Source of the DNA: Nitrosomonas ureae
GTDB taxonomy: Bacteria > Pseudomonadota > Gammaproteobacteria > Burkholderiales > Nitrosomonadaceae
Direction of reading: 5' to 3'
DNA: 64,000 nt
NCBI GenBank assembly: GCA_945872825.1
Contig: CAMCBD010000002.1
Span: 1 to 64,000 of the forward strand
The notes below the pieces were generated by a model. It searched no databases, was not told the DNA's origin, and worked only from the letters and a program-made list of their open reading frames with translations. Position numbers and translations under genes: made by a program. Positions 18,444 through 29,946 of the stretch are shown here, piece by piece; position 1 is the stretch's first letter; each line of letters begins with the position of its first letter.

Positions 18444-19330
18444 ATGTGGTTCAGAAACTTACAAGCATATCGTATCAGCAGCGGAAATATAACACTGAAT
18501 AGTCTCGAAGAGGCACTTTCGCAGCGTGCCTTGCAACCCTGCATGCAAATGGAGATGCAAAGCCGTGGCTGGGTCGTGCCGCGCGAGGAAAAAGAGAGTT
18601 TTGTGCATGCTTATGGCCAGCAGTGGCTGGTTGCGCTGGGGGTCGAAAAGAAATTATTGCCGGCTGGGGTGATCAATCAACATGCCAAATCCCGGCTTGC
18701 GCAAATTGAACAAATGCAAGGCTACAAACCGGGCAAGAAACAGGTCAGAGACATTAAGGAAGCAACGATCATTGAATTATTGCCGCGCGCCTTTACACAA
18801 CGCCATAAGACCTATGCCTGGATTGATGGCCTCAATAACCGGCTGGTTATCGATACGGCGAGTCCTAATAAAGCGGATGAATTCGTTGAGGTACTGCTGA
18901 AATCGGTGAATGACCTGGCTTTGGAACCACTGGATACGCAATCTCGCCTGCTTCCGCAATGACGCGGTGGCTGTCTGGCGATGACCTGCCATCCACCTTT
19001 ACGATTGATCGTGATTGTGAACTGCAAGGCATGAGTGATGAGAAAGCAACGGTCAAATATACCCGCCATGTTTTGGAAGCCGAAGAAACAACGCGGCATA
19101 TCCGGGCAGGAAAACGAGTGATCAAACTGGCGATGACCTGGAACAGCAAAGTTTCATTTGTTTTGCAGGATAATCTTCAACTTCGGCGGATTACACCTTT
19201 GGATATCCTGAAAGAATCCACCGAATCGGATGAAGAGTTATTTGCCAGTGACTTTGCCATTATGACGGGTGAATTGAGCCAGCTCATCACCGACGTCATC
19301 GATGCGTTGGGCGGCGAAGATCACGGTTAA
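18444..19330 (+). pseudogene. rdgC: Recombination-associated protein RdgC, interrupted by one frameshift
   Basis: RdgC is a ring-forming DNA-binding protein that restrains RecA. The first part starts at ATG 18444 (MWFRNLQAYRI, the family start) and stops at 18962 (TQSRLLPQ). The second part, 18959-19330, continues the family sequence exactly (MTRWLSGDDLPSTFTIDRDCEL). Together they give about 295 residues, the normal length of near 300. A single missing base at about 18955-18960, where LLPAMTRWL is expected, explains the split. Alternatively the ATGA overlap could allow coupled translation of two halves. It may also be a sequence error. Confidence 0.88.
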
Positions 19331-19340
19331 ACCGGCTGGT

Positions 19341-20024
19341 TTAGTGTTTGCCGGTTTTGGATTGATCCTTGATTCCAGACAGCACACCGCTCGCAGATTT
19401 GTTAACAAAATCAGCGGTCTTTTGTGCCAAACTGGTGCCTGCTTCCATTTGAGAATGTCCCACCGAAGCGATCTGCTGCGCAAAAGTGGCCAATGTTTCT
19501 TTCAACTGCGATCCCACATTAGTGCCAGTATTTTTGGCATGGTGGCTCAAATCGAGCAGAACATCGGCAATCAACCCTTGTGCGGCTGTGGCGGTGTGAT
19601 GCAGCGTATCCAGGAACAGGCTTTCCAGGCTTTCCAGGTCAGAACGAGTGCGTGCCAATTCTGTATCAGAGAATTTTTTTGCCTGTCCTGCCGCTTCTTC
19701 AATGGCGAGCTTGGAAGCTTCGGCAAATTTTGCCAGCGCTGAATCCAATCCAGAGACTGCTTCAGTGATTTGTGTTTTTGCAGCATGCGCCTGATTGGTT
19801 GCCTGCTGCAATTGTTGCGAAGCACCGTCGTGCGCGCCTTGCATGACGGCAGTGATAATCCGCTGTAAGGATTCCAAGTCAATACGTTGCGCATTCATGG
19901 CCTTCAGCGTTAAGCGGTGTACGGTATCTTGAATATGCGAACCATTGGCTACCGCCTCACGAACTTCCGCTTCTAGCGCTTCCATTTCATGGTTATTTGG
20001 CTTGCTGGTATTTTTATTGTGCAT
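19341..20024 (-). CDS. DUF6781-like helical (phasin-like) protein
   Basis: 227 residues, almost entirely amphipathic helix, rich in Ala, Gln and Thr, with no membrane segment. The N-terminal block ALEAEVREAVANGSHIQDTVHRLTLKAMNAQRIDLESLQRIITAVMQG resembles the family labelled DUF6781, and the rest looks like phasin coiled coils. Phasins coat polyhydroxybutyrate granules, but no PHB gene is nearby, so that role is only a possibility. Confidence 0.7.
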   Translation of the reverse strand: MHNKNTSKPNNHEMEALEAEVREAVANGSHIQDTVHRLTLKAMNAQRIDLESLQRIITAVMQGAHDGASQQLQQATNQAHAAKTQITEAVSGLDSALAKFAEASKLAIEEAAGQAKKFSDTELARTRSDLESLESLFLDTLHHTATAAQGLIADVLLDLSHHAKNTGTNVGSQLKETLATFAQQIASVGHSQMEAGTSLAQKTADFVNKSASGVLSGIKDQSKTGKH

Positions 20025-20064
20025 GATGATGAGCCCTATAAAATATTAAAAGATACTTCATGTT

Positions 20065-21566
<1,502 letters not shown>

Positions 21567-21567
21567 T

Positions 21568-22896
21568 TTATATTTTATGCTTAGCTTGCTTATCCAGACT
21601 GCGCAAATAAGTCAGTTTTTCCTGTATTTTTTGCTCCAATCCGTAAGCCGTTGGTTGATAAAAACTGACTTCCGGCATTTCATCCGGGAAGTAATTTTCT
21701 CCCGCCGCATACGCTTCCGGGCAATCATGCGCATAGCGGTATGCGTTGCCATGACCGATGTCCTTCATCAATTGGGTTGGCGCATTGCGCAGATGGATGG
21801 GTACACGGCGTGATTTGTCATGGGCAATGAAGGCGCGTGCTTTATTGTAAGCCAGGTAGGCCGCGTTACTTTTGGGTGCGCAAGCAAGATACAAGGCCAC
21901 TTGCGCCAATGCCAACTCGCCTTCCGGGCTGCCCAGCCGCTCATAAGTCTCACAGGCATCTAACGCCAGGCGCAAGGCGCGGGGATCTGCCAGACCGATG
22001 TCTTCGCTCGCCATGCGAACCAAACGCCGCCCGATATACAAGGCATCGGTTCCGCCATCCAGCATGCGGCACAGCCAGTAGAGTGCGGCGTCGGGTGAGG
22101 ATCCGCGAATGGATTTGTGTAGGGCGGATATCTGGTCGTAAAACGCATCACCGCCGTTGTCAAAGTTGCGCGTATTGCGTGACAGTGCATTGAGGACAAT
22201 ATCTTTGCTGATTTCTGAACTGGTTTCAGTTTCAGCCACCGTGCTGATTTGTTCGAGCAGATTCAGCAAGCGTCGCGCATCGCCATCGGAGAATTCGATC
22301 AAGAGATGTCGTGCTTCGTCTGAGAATTGCAGATTACCGAGTGCCAGTTTTTGTGCGCGTTCAAATAGCTGAGACAATTCTTCTTCGGATAAGGCAGTGA
22401 GAACATAAACCTGGGCGCGCGATAGTAGCGCGTTATTCACTTCAAACGAGGGGTTCTCGGTTGTGGCACCGATAAAAGTGATCAGGCCCTGTTCAACGTA
22501 CGGCAAGAAAGCATCTTGTTGTGATTTGTTAAAACGGTGTACTTCGTCGACGAAAAGAATGGTATGCCGCCCGCTTTGTTGTAATAATAATTGGGCTTGT
22601 TCAATCGCATTGCGGATATCTTTTATGCCTGATAAAACGGCAGACAAAGCAATGAATTCGCTGTTGAACTCGGTTGACATGATGCGTGCCAGGGTGGTTT
22701 TCCCTGTTCCCGGCGGACCCCATAAAATCATCGAATGCGGTTTTCCCGATTCAAAAGCCAGGCGCAACGGCTTCCCGGTACTGAGCAAGTGGCTTTGCCC
22801 GATGACATCGTTCAGATGCTTGGGGCGTAACTGTTCGGCGAGGGGTGCTTTGGGTTTGTTGGGTGAAAACAGGTCGGTATCACTCGCTGATGACAT
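21568..22896 (-). CDS. rarA: Replication-associated recombination protein A (RarA/MgsA AAA+ ATPase)
   Basis: AAA+ ATPase that acts at stalled replication forks. Walker A is GPPGTGKTTLARI, Walker B FVDEVHRFNKSQQDAFLP, sensor 1 GATTENPSFEVN, then the helical lid and tetramerisation domain (RGSSPDAALYWLCRMLDGGTDALYIGRRLVRMASEDIGLADPRAL). An upstream-open frame reaches 23121, but those residues are lolA read in another frame. ATG at 22896 (MSSASDTDLF) or 22902 is the real start, giving about 442 residues, as usual. It overlaps the lolA stop by 17 bases, which indicates translational coupling. Confidence 0.96.
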   Translation of the reverse strand: MSSASDTDLFSPNKPKAPLAEQLRPKHLNDVIGQSHLLSTGKPLRLAFESGKPHSMILWGPPGTGKTTLARIMSTEFNSEFIALSAVLSGIKDIRNAIEQAQLLLQQSGRHTILFVDEVHRFNKSQQDAFLPYVEQGLITFIGATTENPSFEVNNALLSRAQVYVLTALSEEELSQLFERAQKLALGNLQFSDEARHLLIEFSDGDARRLLNLLEQISTVAETETSSEISKDIVLNALSRNTRNFDNGGDAFYDQISALHKSIRGSSPDAALYWLCRMLDGGTDALYIGRRLVRMASEDIGLADPRALRLALDACETYERLGSPEGELALAQVALYLACAPKSNAAYLAYNKARAFIAHDKSRRVPIHLRNAPTQLMKDIGHGNAYRYAHDCPEAYAAGENYFPDEMPEVSFYQPTAYGLEQKIQEKLTYLRSLDKQAKHKI

Positions 22897-23506
22897 CTGC
22901 ATTGTCAGGAGGTATGAATTTAAATAAATCAGCCGGTAAATTGGGATTCTTGTCCAGATCTGAGAATACCAGTAATGTGGTTTGGCCAAAACTATCGCGT
23001 AACGCCATAATCTTAAGTGCGCCTTCCGGTGAAAATCCCATTTGGATAAACTCAAAAGCGCTTTCTTTGCTTTTGGGAATGGCCTCAAGCCATTCAATCT
23101 GATTTTGCAGGCCGAGTTCAATCAGCTCGAAATTATCTTCGATGGCACTGCTACCGGCAAGTAACGCGGCGGGGCTGCTACCGATAGCGATATTGAATTG
23201 CCGCACGGTAACCTGATTGAGGTCGCGATCATAAAACCAAACCTGAGTGCCGTCACCTACGATGAGTTGCTCATAAGGTTTATCATACGTCCAGCGGAAT
23301 TTCTCCGGGCGTTCAAATTGCATGGTACCGTTTGATTCCTGTATGGTCCGGGCATTCTTGTCATACAGCGTTTGTGAAAAATTTGCGCGTACCGTACGGG
23401 TTTCCTGGATGAAGCTTTTTAGACTGTCGATGGCGGCCGCTTCAACGCATAGCGGCATCAGGCTGCCGAATAACAAGAAAAAAATGGCACAGCTTGAACG
23501 ATGCAT
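22880..23506 (-). CDS. lolA: Outer-membrane lipoprotein carrier protein LolA
   Basis: Periplasmic chaperone that carries lipoproteins from LolCDE to the outer membrane. The start is ATG 23506 (MHRSSCAIFFLLFGSLMPLCVEAAA), a signal peptide cleaved near residue 24. The body has the LolA pattern: SFIQETRTVRANFSQTLYD, GTMQFERPEKFRWTYDKPYEQLIVGDGTQVWFYDRDLNQVTVR, and a C-terminal SDLDKNPNLPADLFKF. About 209 residues. It sits between ftsK and rarA, a common order in proteobacteria. Confidence 0.95.
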   Translation of the reverse strand: MHRSSCAIFFLLFGSLMPLCVEAAAIDSLKSFIQETRTVRANFSQTLYDKNARTIQESNGTMQFERPEKFRWTYDKPYEQLIVGDGTQVWFYDRDLNQVTVRQFNIAIGSSPAALLAGSSAIEDNFELIELGLQNQIEWLEAIPKSKESAFEFIQMGFSPEGALKIMALRDSFGQTTLLVFSDLDKNPNLPADLFKFIPPDNADVISE

Positions 23507-23562
23507 AATGTTCCTGTTGTGATGTTGTCGGGGGGTACTAAGCATGGTAGCCGAGAATTGGA

Positions 23563-25860
23563 TCATTCGCCGCGTGCCGGAGCCAATACTTCCCGGTTGC
23601 CGTTGCTTTGCATGGACGAAACCAAACCGGTTCGCTCCATTTCTTCGATGAGCCGTGCTGCGCGATTATAGCCGATACGCAAATTCCTTTGCACCAAAGA
23701 AATCGAAGCGCGGCGGGTTTTGACGACAATAGCCACGGCCTCGTCGTAGAGCGGGTCTGCTTCGCCTTCTGCCGGCTTTTTAATATCAAGCGAGTTACCG
23801 GCATCGCTTTCTTCGTCATCAATCTTTAAAATATTTTCGATGTAGTTCGGTTCGCCATGTTCTTTCAGATACTCAACTACTCTATGTACTTCGTGATCGG
23901 CAACAAAAGCACCGTGAATGCGCTGCGGGTAGCCGCTACCCGGCGGTAAATACAACATGTCTCCTTGGCCCAGTAGGGCCTCGGCGCCCATTTGATCGAG
24001 GATAGTACGTGAGTCAATCTTGCTGGATACTTGAAACGCAATCCGGGTCGGAATATTGGCTTTAATCAGGCCGGTAATTACATCGACTGAAGGGCGTTGC
24101 GTTGCCAATAAAAGATGTATGCCGGATGCTCGTGCTTTTTGTGCCAGGCGGGCAATCAAATGCTCAACTTTTTTACCTGCGACCATCATCAAATCGGCCA
24201 ATTCGTCAATCACCACGACAATGAGCGGTAATTCTTCTAAGTATTCCGGTGCTTCTTCGGGAGGCGCCAGCGGATTAATCACAGGATCTTCGTTTTTAAC
24301 CGCGTCACGAATTTTTTGGTTGTAGCCGCTGAGATTGCGTACGCCCAGCGCTGACATCAGCTTGTAACGCCGTTCCATTTCGTTGACACACCAGCGTAGC
24401 GCACTGGCGGCTTCGCGCATGTCGGTTACAACGGGCGTTAGCAGGTGCGGAATGCCTTCATACACCGATAATTCCAGCATTTTCGGGTCAATCAGGATCA
24501 GGCGGGTTTGATCTGGAGTGGTTTTGTAGACCAGGCTTAGAATGACTGCATTAATCGCGACGGATTTTCCTGAACCGGTTGTTCCGGCTACCAGCGCATG
24601 AGGCATTTTTGCCAGATCCGATACGACCGGGCGGCCGCTGATGTCTTTACCTAACGCAATGGTCAATGGTGAAACGGAATCGGCATATACTTGTGAACTG
24701 AGAATTTCCTGCAATCGCACAATTTGCCGCTTAGGATTGGGGATTTCGAGTCCCATACTGGTTTTTCCCGGAATGGTTTCGACCACCCGGATACTGGCCA
24801 CGGATAATGCGCGCGCCAGATCTTTAATCAGATTAATAACCTGATTGCCTTTGACGCCGACCGCCGGTTCAATCTCATAGCGTGTAATAACTGGTCCAGG
24901 GAAAGCGGCGACTACTTTGACATCCACGCCAAATTCCTTGAGTTTTCGTTCGATCAAACGCGATGTGAATTCGATGGTTTCCTTGGAGAGCACTTCAAAG
25001 TCTTTTTCCGGCTCATCCAGAAGATGCAGGGGGGGTAAAGGCGAATCGGGTAAGTCGGAAAATAGAGAGGGTTGTCTTTCTTTGACAATACGTTGCGATT
25101 TAATAATATTCGTAGTAGGCGGCTCAATATGCAGGATTGGCGCGTTTTCTATGCGTTTCTTTTCATTCTCGACGACTTTTTCACGGACGTGTGATGCAAT
25201 GATGCCTGCAAATTTGTCTTTTCTTGTTTCCCATAGTTCTTTTGTCAGTAATAAGAGATTCTCAATGCTTTCACCGATTTTTTCTACAAAACGTACCCAG
25301 GATAGGCCGGTAAATTGACTGAAACCAATGGCGATGAGTATTAATAATGTCAGTGTTGCACCAGTAAAACCAAGTATCTGTGAGAGATGATGGCTGGTTG
25401 TACTGCCCAGCATACCACCCGGCACCAGCGGTAGCGAAACACTGATGGTGTAAAACCTGAGCGACTCCAATCCACTACTGGCTGATAGCAGCAGTAAAAA
25501 ACCTCCTGCCGAAAGTAATACGGAGTGCCGGTCAAAAATTCCGGCGGCATCAATGCGATGATAGCTCCAGCTAACGGCTGAGAGAAAGAAGGCGACCCAC
25601 CACCATGCGGATGCGCCAAACAGGTATAGCAGAAAATCAGCCAGCCAGGCGCCAACATGTCCGCCCGCATTCTGAATTTGATTGGAATCGCCGCTATGTG
25701 ACCAACCTGCATCACCGCGATCATAACTAAAAAAAATCAATATGAGATAGAGTGCGGCACCCACTAGGATCAACCAACCGGATTCACGCAATAATCGGGC
25801 TACTCTGGGTGAGAAGGAATGACCGCTTTTCTTGGCCATTGGTTTATTTAGTAAACTCAT
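23563..25860 (-). CDS. ftsK: DNA translocase FtsK/SpoIIIE
   Basis: Septum-anchored DNA pump that clears the chromosome terminus during division and activates XerCD at dif. Of 765 residues, the first about 190 hold four membrane segments. The motor has [25 protein letters not shown] Walker A (AGTTGSGKS, near 440), Walker [17 protein letters not shown], and [27 protein letters not shown]. The C-terminal gamma winged helix ([39 protein letters not shown]) recognises KOPS sites. The proline/glutamine linker of E. coli FtsK is absent, as in the short betaproteobacterial form. Confidence 0.97.
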   Translation of the reverse strand: MSLLNKPMAKKSGHSFSPRVARLLRESGWLILVGAALYLILIFFSYDRGDAGWSHSGDSNQIQNAGGHVGAWLADFLLYLFGASAWWWVAFFLSAVSWSYHRIDAAGIFDRHSVLLSAGGFLLLLSASSGLESLRFYTISVSLPLVPGGMLGSTTSHHLSQILGFTGATLTLLILIAIGFSQFTGLSWVRFVEKIGESIENLLLLTKELWETRKDKFAGIIASHVREKVVENEKKRIENAPILHIEPPTTNIIKSQRIVKERQPSLFSDLPDSPLPPLHLLDEPEKDFEVLSKETIEFTSRLIERKLKEFGVDVKVVAAFPGPVITRYEIEPAVGVKGNQVINLIKDLARALSVASIRVVETIPGKTSMGLEIPNPKRQIVRLQEILSSQVYADSVSPLTIALGKDISGRPVVSDLAKMPHALVAGTTGSGKSVAINAVILSLVYKTTPDQTRLILIDPKMLELSVYEGIPHLLTPVVTDMREAASALRWCVNEMERRYKLMSALGVRNLSGYNQKIRDAVKNEDPVINPLAPPEEAPEYLEELPLIVVVIDELADLMMVAGKKVEHLIARLAQKARASGIHLLLATQRPSVDVITGLIKANIPTRIAFQVSSKIDSRTILDQMGAEALLGQGDMLYLPPGSGYPQRIHGAFVADHEVHRVVEYLKEHGEPNYIENILKIDDEESDAGNSLDIKKPAEGEADPLYDEAVAIVVKTRRASISLVQRNLRIGYNRAARLIEEMERTGLVSSMQSNGNREVLAPARGE

Positions 25861-25936
25861 GGGTATCTCAGAAACGAAAGGTTTTGTCTGTCTGATACAC
25901 TAAATTATATAAGAGAATCTGAAGTAATTTCTCTAA

Positions 25937-26076
25937 TAGGTCGTTGAAAAACTATCTGTGTTGCCGCTACGGTATTAAAAATAGGCTAAAAGTTCTCATT
26001 TATCACATATAAACTGCGCTTTCTCGCCAGCCTTTTCCTTGCGTCGGCTGCCTCGAATACGATTCTCAACGGACTA
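25937..26076. mobile_element. 140-bp MITE-like element (family C)
   Basis: The left end TAGGTCGTTGAAAAAC and the reversed right end TAGTCCGTTGAGAATC are imperfect inverted repeats (12 of 16 match). The interior contains GCGCTTTCTCGCCAGCCTTT and GCGTCGGCTGCCTCGAATAC, which I recognise from short intergenic elements of Nitrosomonas-type genomes. No ORF. It fills most of the 340-base gap between ftsK and the GGDEF-like gene. Confidence 0.7.
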
Positions 26077-26201
26077 TAATGCAATGGTAAATGCATTTTA
26101 TTGTTGAAATTTGAGGTATCTGAGTAGAGTTGATCAAGATAGCGTCTGTCTTGGTTTCAACCCTGAAAGTGGAATTGTTTGAGAAAAATCTCAAAATTTA
26201 A

Positions 26202-27134
26202 TCAATTAGTTCTTGATCGCGATAAGATAGCAGCTACGTGGGGTTTGTCTTTATTGGCAACTTCAGGCAAGGTTGAAACAAAATTCCCTCCGTTACGTTT
26301 TGAATTAAATAATGCATCTTCTGCACGTTTACATAAATTTATTCTTTTATCAGCTTCATTCAGCGTAGCGATACCGATACTTATTGTGATTTTGTTTTCT
26401 GTGTTTTTATCTATCTTGGCAGAAATTTTTTTGCGAATGGCTTCACATACTTCTTTCGCTTCGATTAATCCTGTTTCAGGAAATAAAACAGCGAATACAT
26501 TAATGTCTATACGGTAGAAAATATCGGATGTCCGGATATCGGTTTTAATCTCTTGGGAGATTCTTCTTATGGAGTCATTCTTATTTCTAAAATCATAGTT
26601 ATCACTAAATAGTTTTAGAAGATCAATATCAATAATAGCGACCGATAGATTTCGATGATAGCGTTTGCAGCGTAGTATCTCAGTGTCTAATTCAGACTCA
26701 AACGCTTGTCTATTCTTATATCCGGTGATCGGGTCAATCAGTAACTGAGTCATCAAGGTGGATATGTCGATATTCGCCTTTTTGATCTTGATGACCATGA
26801 TTGCGGCGCAGATGATCAATAATAAAGTAATTCCCCGATTAAACAGAACAATATTCATCGGTACTGCAATGCCAGGCGATAAATAGAAGCCGATTATTGT
26901 GAATGCAATTCCCAATGCAGCAATGAAGTAGGTAAATTGAATCCCACACACCCACAGGCTGGCAAATATGACTAATGCATAGGGTACGCCGGCTGCGACA
27001 CCCAATGGTAGGTGTAAATCAATTATCAAAATAGAGAGCGTTGCAATTAAGATAATTAAACTATTACCCTGAATTGCACACTCTCTGAATAAGAGCTTCA
27101 GATTGGCGGTTGCTGAGAGAATTTGGCTACGCAT
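26202..27134 (-). CDS. Membrane protein with degenerate GGDEF domain
   Basis: 310 residues. The N-terminal about 120 have four to five membrane segments. The C-terminal domain follows the diguanylate cyclase fold: LIDPITGYKNRQAFESELDTEI, RYHRNLSVAIIDIDLLKLFSDNYDF, RTSDIFYRIDINVFAVLFPET, ITISIGIATL, KRAEDALFNSKRNGGN. The signature GG(D/E)EF is replaced by IDINVF, so GTP binding and catalysis should be lost. It may be a receptor for nucleotides or a structural partner. A+T-rich compared with its neighbours. Confidence 0.85.
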   Translation of the reverse strand: MRSQILSATANLKLLFRECAIQGNSLIILIATLSILIIDLHLPLGVAAGVPYALVIFASLWVCGIQFTYFIAALGIAFTIIGFYLSPGIAVPMNIVLFNRGITLLLIICAAIMVIKIKKANIDISTLMTQLLIDPITGYKNRQAFESELDTEILRCKRYHRNLSVAIIDIDLLKLFSDNYDFRNKNDSIRRISQEIKTDIRTSDIFYRIDINVFAVLFPETGLIEAKEVCEAIRKKISAKIDKNTENKITISIGIATLNEADKRINLCKRAEDALFNSKRNGGNFVSTLPEVANKDKPHVAAILSRSRTN

Positions 27135-27352
27135 CTATTTGAGTAAAGGTCTGTATGAAAGTGTGGTCTGTGTTTATATTCTACGGATTACGGAACCTAA
27201 TCTTTATATGTAAATTAGTATGTTGATAATACTATAAACATTTGTTCATTATACATTGTTTCTTAAAAGCAAAGTTTGAAATTCTATGCATTAATTAGGT
27301 GGGCAGATGAGATTTAATGGCAACTACTGACAGTGTGAAATTTTCGCTAATT

Positions 27353-27769
27353 CTAATTTTCTTTTTTAATGATGCGGGTCCCTGCTAGCCGATCATGAAG
27401 AAATTGATGATCACGATCAAATAGCGCCCAGATAATTCCAACACCAAAAAAGAAAATACTTATCAATGCAAATAGATATCGTGTGAGAGCCTGTTTTTTC
27501 GTTAAGCTGCTGCCATCTGCGGCGACAAGGCGCATCTTCCAGGTTTGCATAGCCAGCGTTTGCCCGCCATGTGTCCAGTACCAAGAAAAGTAGTATCCCA
27601 TAATAACGAGCAGATAGAACTGAAACAATGGCCTAAAGTATGTGGCTTGTGGATCGCTGAAAATTAGGTGGAAAATAAAACTGGCAAGAAATAAAACGGC
27701 TAATAAAAGAAGAAACTCATAAATCATGCAGATTATTCGCCGCCAGAAACCGGGTGTTGAATTGGCCAT
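27353..27769 (-). CDS. RDD family membrane protein
   Basis: 138 residues with three membrane segments (about 14-35, 48-64 and 99-120). The RDD hallmarks are the Arg near the N-terminus (FWRRIICMIYEFLLLLAV) and the two Asp positions, with HGGQTLAMQTWKMRLVAADG and LFDRDHQFLHDRLAGTRII. Family function is not settled; some members are ion antiporters. It precedes the iron island but points away from it. Confidence 0.9.
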   Translation of the reverse strand: MANSTPGFWRRIICMIYEFLLLLAVLFLASFIFHLIFSDPQATYFRPLFQFYLLVIMGYYFSWYWTHGGQTLAMQTWKMRLVAADGSSLTKKQALTRYLFALISIFFFGVGIIWALFDRDHQFLHDRLAGTRIIKKEN

Positions 27770-27885
27770 AATTGACTTGAATCGATAAAAGTGATGACGT
27801 TGTGGACTTGATAGCCAAATAGAAATCGCTGAGGAATTAACGGAATATTTTATGCTAAAAATAATTCAGTATCAGCTTCAGTGAT

Positions 27886-27905
27886 TGATAATTATTATCG
27901 TTTGC
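27886..27905 (+). promoter_or_regulatory. Fur-box-like sequence upstream of tonB
   Basis: TGATAATTATTATCGTTTGC is close to the Fur consensus GATAATGATAATCATTATC. It lies about 165 bases before the tonB start, in a 300-base A+T-rich gap that holds no gene. It predicts iron repression of tonB-exbB-exbD. Confidence 0.6.
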
Positions 27906-28069
27906 GTTATTATATTAAGTTGATAAGCATAACCTGAATTTATACGTATATTATAACAACATATGGCGGGCTGTAATTTAGCGTTCATAAACAAAAAAGC
28001 AAAATCACTGGCATCCAACCTATTTTAGATCAAGTAAGTAAGCAGTTTGTCTGGATTTGTTATTCTGTA

Positions 28070-28765
28070 ATGCAATCATTATCTCGGAAAAATATTGAGT
28101 ACTTAGGGTCACAGCAACGTTTGATCTCATTACCCGGATTCTTGTTTGTACTCATAGTGCATGCTGCGTTATTTTATTTTCTATGGAATCAGCGTTTAAT
28201 TCCACCGCCTGAACAAGTGGTTACATTATTTGCCGAATTGATTGCATCATCACCGCCTAATGTTGTACCTAAAGCCTTGCCAGAACCTGCACCCGCTAAA
28301 CTTCAACCGGCAAAAAAACCCGTGGTTAAGCCAATACAAGAGCGCCTCATAACAAAGTCGCCTGTGGCATCTGAGCAGAAACAAATTGAATCTCTACCAG
28401 AGCCAGTAGTGGAGCAAGCAAAAGAATCCAAGCCTGTGGTTGAGGCGCCGCCAACACAAATGCAAACAGGACCGGTTACGTTGTCATCGGAATTGTCTGT
28501 TTCTTGCCCTAAATTGACCGCACCTGATTATCCTGCCATTTCACGGCGTATGGGCGAAGAGGGTAAGTTGGTATTGCGCGTGGAACTCGATGAGACTGGG
28601 CATATTGCTGATGCAAAAATTATTAATAGCAGTGGTTATGAACGTCTTGATGCAGCTGCATTGACCGCAGTGAAAAGCTGGCAATGTAATCCATCGCTGC
28701 GAAATGGCCAGCCGGTTCGGGCTGTCGCCTTACAACCCTTTAATTTTGTACTGCAAGGAAATTAA
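28070..28765 (+). CDS. tonB: Energy transducer TonB
   Basis: Links the proton-motive force from ExbBD to outer-membrane receptors. 231 residues: cytoplasmic start, one membrane anchor (about 22-40, GFLFVLIVHAALFYFLWN), a proline/lysine-rich periplasmic spacer (about 65-135) and the TonB C-terminal domain (CPKLTAPDYPAISRRMGEEGKLVLRVELDETGHIADAKIINSSGYERLDAAALTAVKSW). It is the first gene of tonB-exbB-exbD, four bases before exbB. Confidence 0.95.
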   Translation: MQSLSRKNIEYLGSQQRLISLPGFLFVLIVHAALFYFLWNQRLIPPPEQVVTLFAELIASSPPNVVPKALPEPAPAKLQPAKKPVVKPIQERLITKSPVASEQKQIESLPEPVVEQAKESKPVVEAPPTQMQTGPVTLSSELSVSCPKLTAPDYPAISRRMGEEGKLVLRVELDETGHIADAKIINSSGYERLDAAALTAVKSWQCNPSLRNGQPVRAVALQPFNFVLQGN

Positions 28766-28768
28766 ACA

Positions 28769-29527
28769 ATGGAACAAGGACTTGGCTTTTCTCACTTTCT
28801 CGCCCAAATCGATGGCGTTGGTATCAGTGTGCTGGTATTGCTACTGTCACTTTCAGTTGCGAGCTGGTATTTGATCATCTCAAAAAGTATTGCTAATCTT
28901 ATTGCAAAACGCCGTGCTGAGGCTTTCTTAAAACATTTCTGGAGTTTCGATTCCCTGCAAGCGGTGAATGTTGAGTTTAAGAATGCCGCACCGAATAATG
29001 CATTTGCAGAGCTTGCCAAGCTGGGTATTGATGCGGCGGCCGATTCCAAGATTCACAGTTCACATAAATTGGCTGCAGCTGGTGGTACCAGTGAGTTTCT
29101 AACACGTACATTGCGGAACGGAATTGATCAGGAAGCTACCCGTGTTGAGAATGGCCTGACTCTGATCGCAACTGCCGGTTCTGCAGCGCCTTATATTGGT
29201 TTGTTTGGAACGGTGTGGGGAATCTATCATGCGCTGATACAAATTGGGCTTTCAGGTCAGGGCACATTGGATAAAGTGGCTGGCCCTGTCGGTGAAGCAT
29301 TGATCATGACAGCACTAGGGCTGGCGGTGGCGATACCGGCAGTGCTTGCCTATAACACTTTTGTGCGCCGTAATCGTATTTGGCTCGCGCGACTGGAAGC
29401 TTTTGCGCATGATCTGTTCATATTGATTACTGTGGGTGATAACAATGATGCGCCGGTTTCTTTGCTGCAAACACCGTCAGCGGCCGTCACAGAAATGACG
29501 GATGCCGTTGTTGAAAGGGGGCAATGA
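28769..29527 (+). CDS. exbB: Biopolymer transport protein ExbB (MotA/TolQ/ExbB family)
   Basis: Proton-channel subunit of the TonB motor in the inner membrane. 252 residues with three membrane segments (about 17-35, 128-150 and 176-198), and the family block LIATAGSAAPYIGLFGTVWGIYHALIQIG...VAGPVGEALIMTALGLAVAIPAVLAYN. Stop overlaps the start of exbD by four bases. Confidence 0.95.
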   Translation: MEQGLGFSHFLAQIDGVGISVLVLLLSLSVASWYLIISKSIANLIAKRRAEAFLKHFWSFDSLQAVNVEFKNAAPNNAFAELAKLGIDAAADSKIHSSHKLAAAGGTSEFLTRTLRNGIDQEATRVENGLTLIATAGSAAPYIGLFGTVWGIYHALIQIGLSGQGTLDKVAGPVGEALIMTALGLAVAIPAVLAYNTFVRRNRIWLARLEAFAHDLFILITVGDNNDAPVSLLQTPSAAVTEMTDAVVERGQ

Positions 29528-29946
29528 TGGCATTCGGTAGTATGCAGGATAGCGGCCGTCAGGCGCCCATGGCGGAAATTAACGTGGTGCCACTGGTAGA
29601 TGTTATGTTGGTTCTGTTAATAATTTTTATTATTACAGCGCCGCTCCTTACGCATTCAGTCAAAATTGATTTGCCGAAAGCTGAAAGTGCTCCCAATATT
29701 ACTCAGCCAGAGCATGTTGAGTTGGCTATCCGTGCGGATGGCAGTCTTTTTTGGAACGGTGAGACCGTAACATTGGAACAATTGGCACCGCGCTTTGCTG
29801 CGAAGGTGACTCAGGCGCCTAAAACAGAATTACATATTCGTGCGGACAAACTGGCACATTATGAGCATGTCGCACGGGTGATGAGCATTGCAGCCAAGGC
29901 CGGTATGGCAAGAATCGGTTTTATTACAGATCCTTCGGAGCAGTAA
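29524..29946 (+). CDS. exbD: Biopolymer transport protein ExbD/TolR
   Basis: Second channel subunit of the TonB motor. 140 residues: short cytoplasmic start, the characteristic AEINVVPLVDVMLVLLIIFIITAPLL helix with its essential Asp, then a periplasmic domain. The ATG at 29524 overlaps exbB by four bases (ATGA). It closes the tonB operon. Confidence 0.95.
   Translation: MMAFGSMQDSGRQAPMAEINVVPLVDVMLVLLIIFIITAPLLTHSVKIDLPKAESAPNITQPEHVELAIRADGSLFWNGETVTLEQLAPRFAAKVTQAPKTELHIRADKLAHYEHVARVMSIAAKAGMARIGFITDPSEQ

Noticed and set aside
22897..23121. Upstream extension of rarA to a 517-residue protein.
   Set aside because: The extra 75 residues are lolA sequence read in another frame; RarA homologues start near MSSASDTDL.
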